This document shows positions 4,432 through 6,323 of a stretch of 6,323 bases of DNA, piece by piece. Position 1 is the first letter of the stretch, and the number at the start of each line of letters is the position of its first letter. Source of the stretch: Candidatus Nanoarchaeia archaeon (GTDB taxonomy: Archaea > Nanobdellota > Nanobdellia > Woesearchaeales > CG1-02-33-12); the NCBI GenBank assembly GCA_028711925.1, contig JAQTRH010000059.1, positions 1 to 6,323 of the forward strand, written 5' to 3'. Under the pieces are notes generated by a model that searched no databases, was not told the origin of the DNA, and was given only the letters and a program-made list of their open reading frames with translations. The translations under genes and the position numbers were made by a program.

Positions 4432-5388
4432 TTATGGGAGAGTTCTGTACTTTGTGTTTATCAAGCCCCATTCAATAAACAACAACGCGAGGGCAAGCAT
4501 CATAAGACCCATTGAAATATCAACAGGAACTTTTTTCTCTGATTTTTTAGATATGTCCTCAAATGCTGTCCTTAGGGATTCATCGTCTTCTGCCCTGTAA
4601 TACTTTCCATCTGTTTTTTCTGCTATTTCAGTTAAAGTTTTTTCATCAAGAGTTGATATCATACCTCCTCTTAAGAAAGTTCCTCCTTCTTCTGTCCCTA
4701 TTCCTATTGTGTTTATGGTGACAAAGTTTTTGTTTGCATAATCTATCGCTTCCCTTACAGGGATTCCTACAGTGCTCTGGCCGTCTGTCAAAAGGATAAC
4801 CATTCTTGGGTTTTTACTGTTCAACAAGATATTTACTGAAGTTGTTATCGCCCCCCCTATATCTGTTCCTCCGCTTTGGCTGACCTTTATATTGTTTATA
4901 GCCTCTTCTGCTTTTTTGAGGTCTTCATCAAGGCTCTGTTCAACATAGCTTGTTCCTGCAAATGAAACAATTCCTACATTTGCGTTTGCTTCGATGTTAT
5001 TTAAAAAAACAGCAGATGCTTTTTTTGCAGCATCTAGCCTGTGGGGCTGGAAATCATCTGCAAGCATAGAGCTTGAAGAGTCTATAGCAACAACAAAATC
5101 AAAATCGCTTGCCTGTCCTGTATACCACAAAACAGGCCCTGATACAGAAAATATCATGAAAATTAAAACAATCAACCTAACCAATAAAAGAAGGCTGTTC
5201 TTTGAAATTGCTCTTGAATTTTTTACATCAAATTTGCCTCCTGTGACTCTTTTTATTGCCTCAAAGTTTGCAAACTTGACAGCCCTCCTATTCAGATAGT
5301 TAAGGACAAAAATATGGGTTATAATCAAGAGAGGAAGGCTTAGCAAAAGCCAAAGGTAATAGACATTGCTGAAGGTTAATGATATCAT
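4432..5388 (-). CDS. BatA-like membrane protein with von Willebrand factor A domain
   Basis: A 318-residue protein with the BatA plan. There are two N-terminal membrane segments (about 9-30 and 66-88) separated by a very basic loop, a VWA domain (about 96-285), and a last membrane segment (about 290-310). The metal-binding MIDAS is complete: D103-x-S105-x-S107 in DSSSSM, T175 in GGTDIGGA, and D202 in LLTDG. The basic loop 31-65 should stay in the cytoplasm, which puts the VWA domain outside the cell (positive-inside inference). VWA domains bind protein partners through a metal ion. In this operon type it is thought to work with a MoxR ATPase and a DUF58 protein, perhaps in assembly or maturation of a membrane or exported complex. 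Its ATG overlaps the DUF58 stop in ATGA, so translation is coupled. Bacterial BatA was linked to oxygen tolerance; that should not be carried over here. Confidence 0.92.
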   Translation of the reverse strand: MISLTFSNVYYLWLLLSLPLLIITHIFVLNYLNRRAVKFANFEAIKRVTGGKFDVKNSRAISKNSLLLLVRLIVLIFMIFSVSGPVLWYTGQASDFDFVVAIDSSSSMLADDFQPHRLDAAKKASAVFLNNIEANANVGIVSFAGTSYVEQSLDEDLKKAEEAINNIKVSQSGGTDIGGAITTSVNILLNSKNPRMVILLTDGQSTVGIPVREAIDYANKNFVTINTIGIGTEEGGTFLRGGMISTLDEKTLTEIAEKTDGKYYRAEDDESLRTAFEDISKKSEKKVPVDISMGLMMLALALLFIEWGLINTKYRTLP

Positions 5389-6272
5389 CTTGCTTTCTTT
5401 TTTCTCCTAAGGAAAAAATTCACCAGATCATATAAAAAAGGCTTGTCTGTCCTTAACTCAAGAAAATCAGACTTTGATTCAATAAATATCCTTTTTATTT
5501 CTTTAACCTGATTTTTTGCTTCTTCCTCATACCTTTCTTTTATCTGGTCTGTGTCAATGATTAACTCTTTGTCAGAATAAGGGTCAGATACAACTATTTG
5601 GCCAACACCTTCTGGCATTTCATAATCTCGCGGATCCCTGACCAGGATGCCAATAACCTCAAATTTTTTTGATATTGATTCCAGGTAATTCTTCCATTCT
5701 CCCTGAAATCCAATAAAATCAGATACAATAACCAAAACAGTTCCTCTTTTCAATGAGCTGGTTATCTGGGTTATTGATTTTATAAAATCCACTTTTCCGT
5801 CATAAAGCTTAGGATCTGAAAGCGCCTTTGTTATTGTGAAATACTGCTTGCTGCCCATATTTGGAGGAAGAAACTTCACTATCCCATCGCTGAACATGGC
5901 AAGCCCAACTGAATCACCTGCGCTTGTTGCTGCAAAGGCCATTGAAGCTACAAGCTCTGCAGCATACTCATTCTTCAGCTTGTCTATTGATGCAAATGAC
6001 ATGCTTGAACTGACATCAACAAAAAAAAGGATGTTTACATCCCTTTCTTCTGTTAAAATCTTGACGAGAATTTCCTGTGATCTTAGGGATGCTTTCCAGT
6101 CTATCATATTTGAGTCATCATTTACATCATAGGTCCTATACCCTTCAAAGTCAAGGCCCTTGCCCTTGAAAGTGCTTTTGTAGGAGCCTGTTAATACTCC
6201 AACAAGACCTTTCTTTGTGTATACCTCAAGCCTTTTTATCAAGGGCTTTAAGTTAAGATTTAACTCTTCCAT
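5385..6272 (-). CDS. DUF58-family protein with VWA-like fold
   Basis: A 295-residue soluble protein with no signal peptide or membrane segment. Residues 29-71 hold the DUF58 signature: GSYKSTFKGKGLDFEGYR, then TYDVNDDSNMIDWKAS and LRSQEILVK. A VWA-like domain follows, with D86-x-S88-x-S90 in FVDVSSSM and D185 in VIVSDF. The MIDAS threonine is not evident, which is common in this family. The C-terminus is highly basic (RRKKKAR). DUF58 proteins nearly always sit beside MoxR ATPases and VWA membrane proteins; together they are believed to form a chaperone-like system in which MoxR remodels metal-bound VWA partners. Here the MoxR gene ends 8 bases before its ATG, and its own stop overlaps the next start by four bases. 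The full domain lies downstream of this ATG, so the start is acceptable, although no ribosome site is seen. The client is unknown. Confidence 0.93.
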   Translation of the reverse strand: MEELNLNLKPLIKRLEVYTKKGLVGVLTGSYKSTFKGKGLDFEGYRTYDVNDDSNMIDWKASLRSQEILVKILTEERDVNILFFVDVSSSMSFASIDKLKNEYAAELVASMAFAATSAGDSVGLAMFSDGIVKFLPPNMGSKQYFTITKALSDPKLYDGKVDFIKSITQITSSLKRGTVLVIVSDFIGFQGEWKNYLESISKKFEVIGILVRDPRDYEMPEGVGQIVVSDPYSDKELIIDTDQIKERYEEEAKNQVKEIKRIFIESKSDFLELRTDKPFLYDLVNFFLRRKKKAR

Positions 6273-6280
6273 TTTTTGAT

Positions 6281-6323
6281 TCAGGGAACAGGGACTCTTG
6301 CAAGAATTTCTGAGATAACATCC
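6281..6323 (-). CDS. MoxR-family AAA+ ATPase (partial, last 13 residues)
   Basis: Only the end of this gene is in the window: the frame reads DVISEILARVPVP and then TGA at 6281-6283. This closely matches the usual C-terminus of MoxR AAA+ ATPases (D-V-I-x-E-I-L-x-x-V-x-V-P). The stop lies 8 bases before the DUF58 start, exactly where MoxR is expected in this operon. The ATPase domains lie beyond the right edge. The call combines a short match with strong context. Confidence 0.75.
   Translation of the reverse strand, partial: DVISEILARVPVP

Noticed and set aside
4994..5299. Plus-strand frame opposite the VWA gene
   Set aside because: It overlaps the second membrane segment and MIDAS of a well-recognised protein; no expression signals.
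5836..6132. Plus-strand frame opposite the DUF58 gene
   Set aside because: It is antisense to the DUF58 signature and VWA-like domain, with no upstream TATA box or ribosome site.

Overview
The window reads as an AT-rich archaeal chromosome segment, probably from a small-genome (DPANN-type) lineage such as Woesearchaeota or a relative. The archaeal signs are an RNase HII of archaeal type, a TrmB-family regulator, a single-domain KaiC-like RecA ATPase, and a MoxR-DUF58-VWA operon. TATA boxes sit about 26 bp before the start codon of several genes, leaving them leaderless, and there are GGTGA/GGAGGT-type ribosome sites and T-run terminators. The lineage is my inference; the domain Archaea is well supported.

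Layout, left to right. (1) Positions 1-379, minus: the N-terminal part of a protein that may be V4R-like, running off the left edge, with a leaderless promoter. (2) Positions 380-637: an AT-rich gap with two copies of a palindromic 9-mer 33 bp apart and the promoter of the next operon. (3) Positions 638-1160, plus: a two-gene toxin-antitoxin module pairing an AbrB/MazE-fold antitoxin with a RelE/ParE-fold toxin. (4) Positions 1264-2311, minus: an operon of a small protein with two membrane segments followed one base later by a KaiC-like ATPase. (5) Positions 2312-2581: a divergent promoter region with a nested stem-loop. (6) Positions 2582-3400, plus: a TrmB-family regulator with a degenerate PLD-like C-terminal domain. 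(7) Positions 3464-4120, plus: rnhB, leaderless. (8) Positions 4139-4315, minus: a 58-residue gene of unknown function with its own TATA box, Shine-Dalgarno and T-run terminator. (9) Positions 4432-6323, minus: the end of a MoxR AAA+ ATPase gene, then a DUF58 protein, then a BatA-like membrane VWA protein, tightly packed or overlapping.

Genes likely to work together are the antitoxin and toxin, the KaiC-like ATPase and its membrane partner, and the MoxR/DUF58/VWA set, a presumed metal-dependent chaperone or complex-assembly system at the membrane. RNase HII is housekeeping. I found no proven new system. The best candidates for follow-up are the structured region before the TrmB gene, the paired palindromes before the left gene, the 58-residue gene, and the KaiC/membrane-hairpin pair. 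Two start modes also coexist: three genes look leaderless and three have a leader with a ribosome site.
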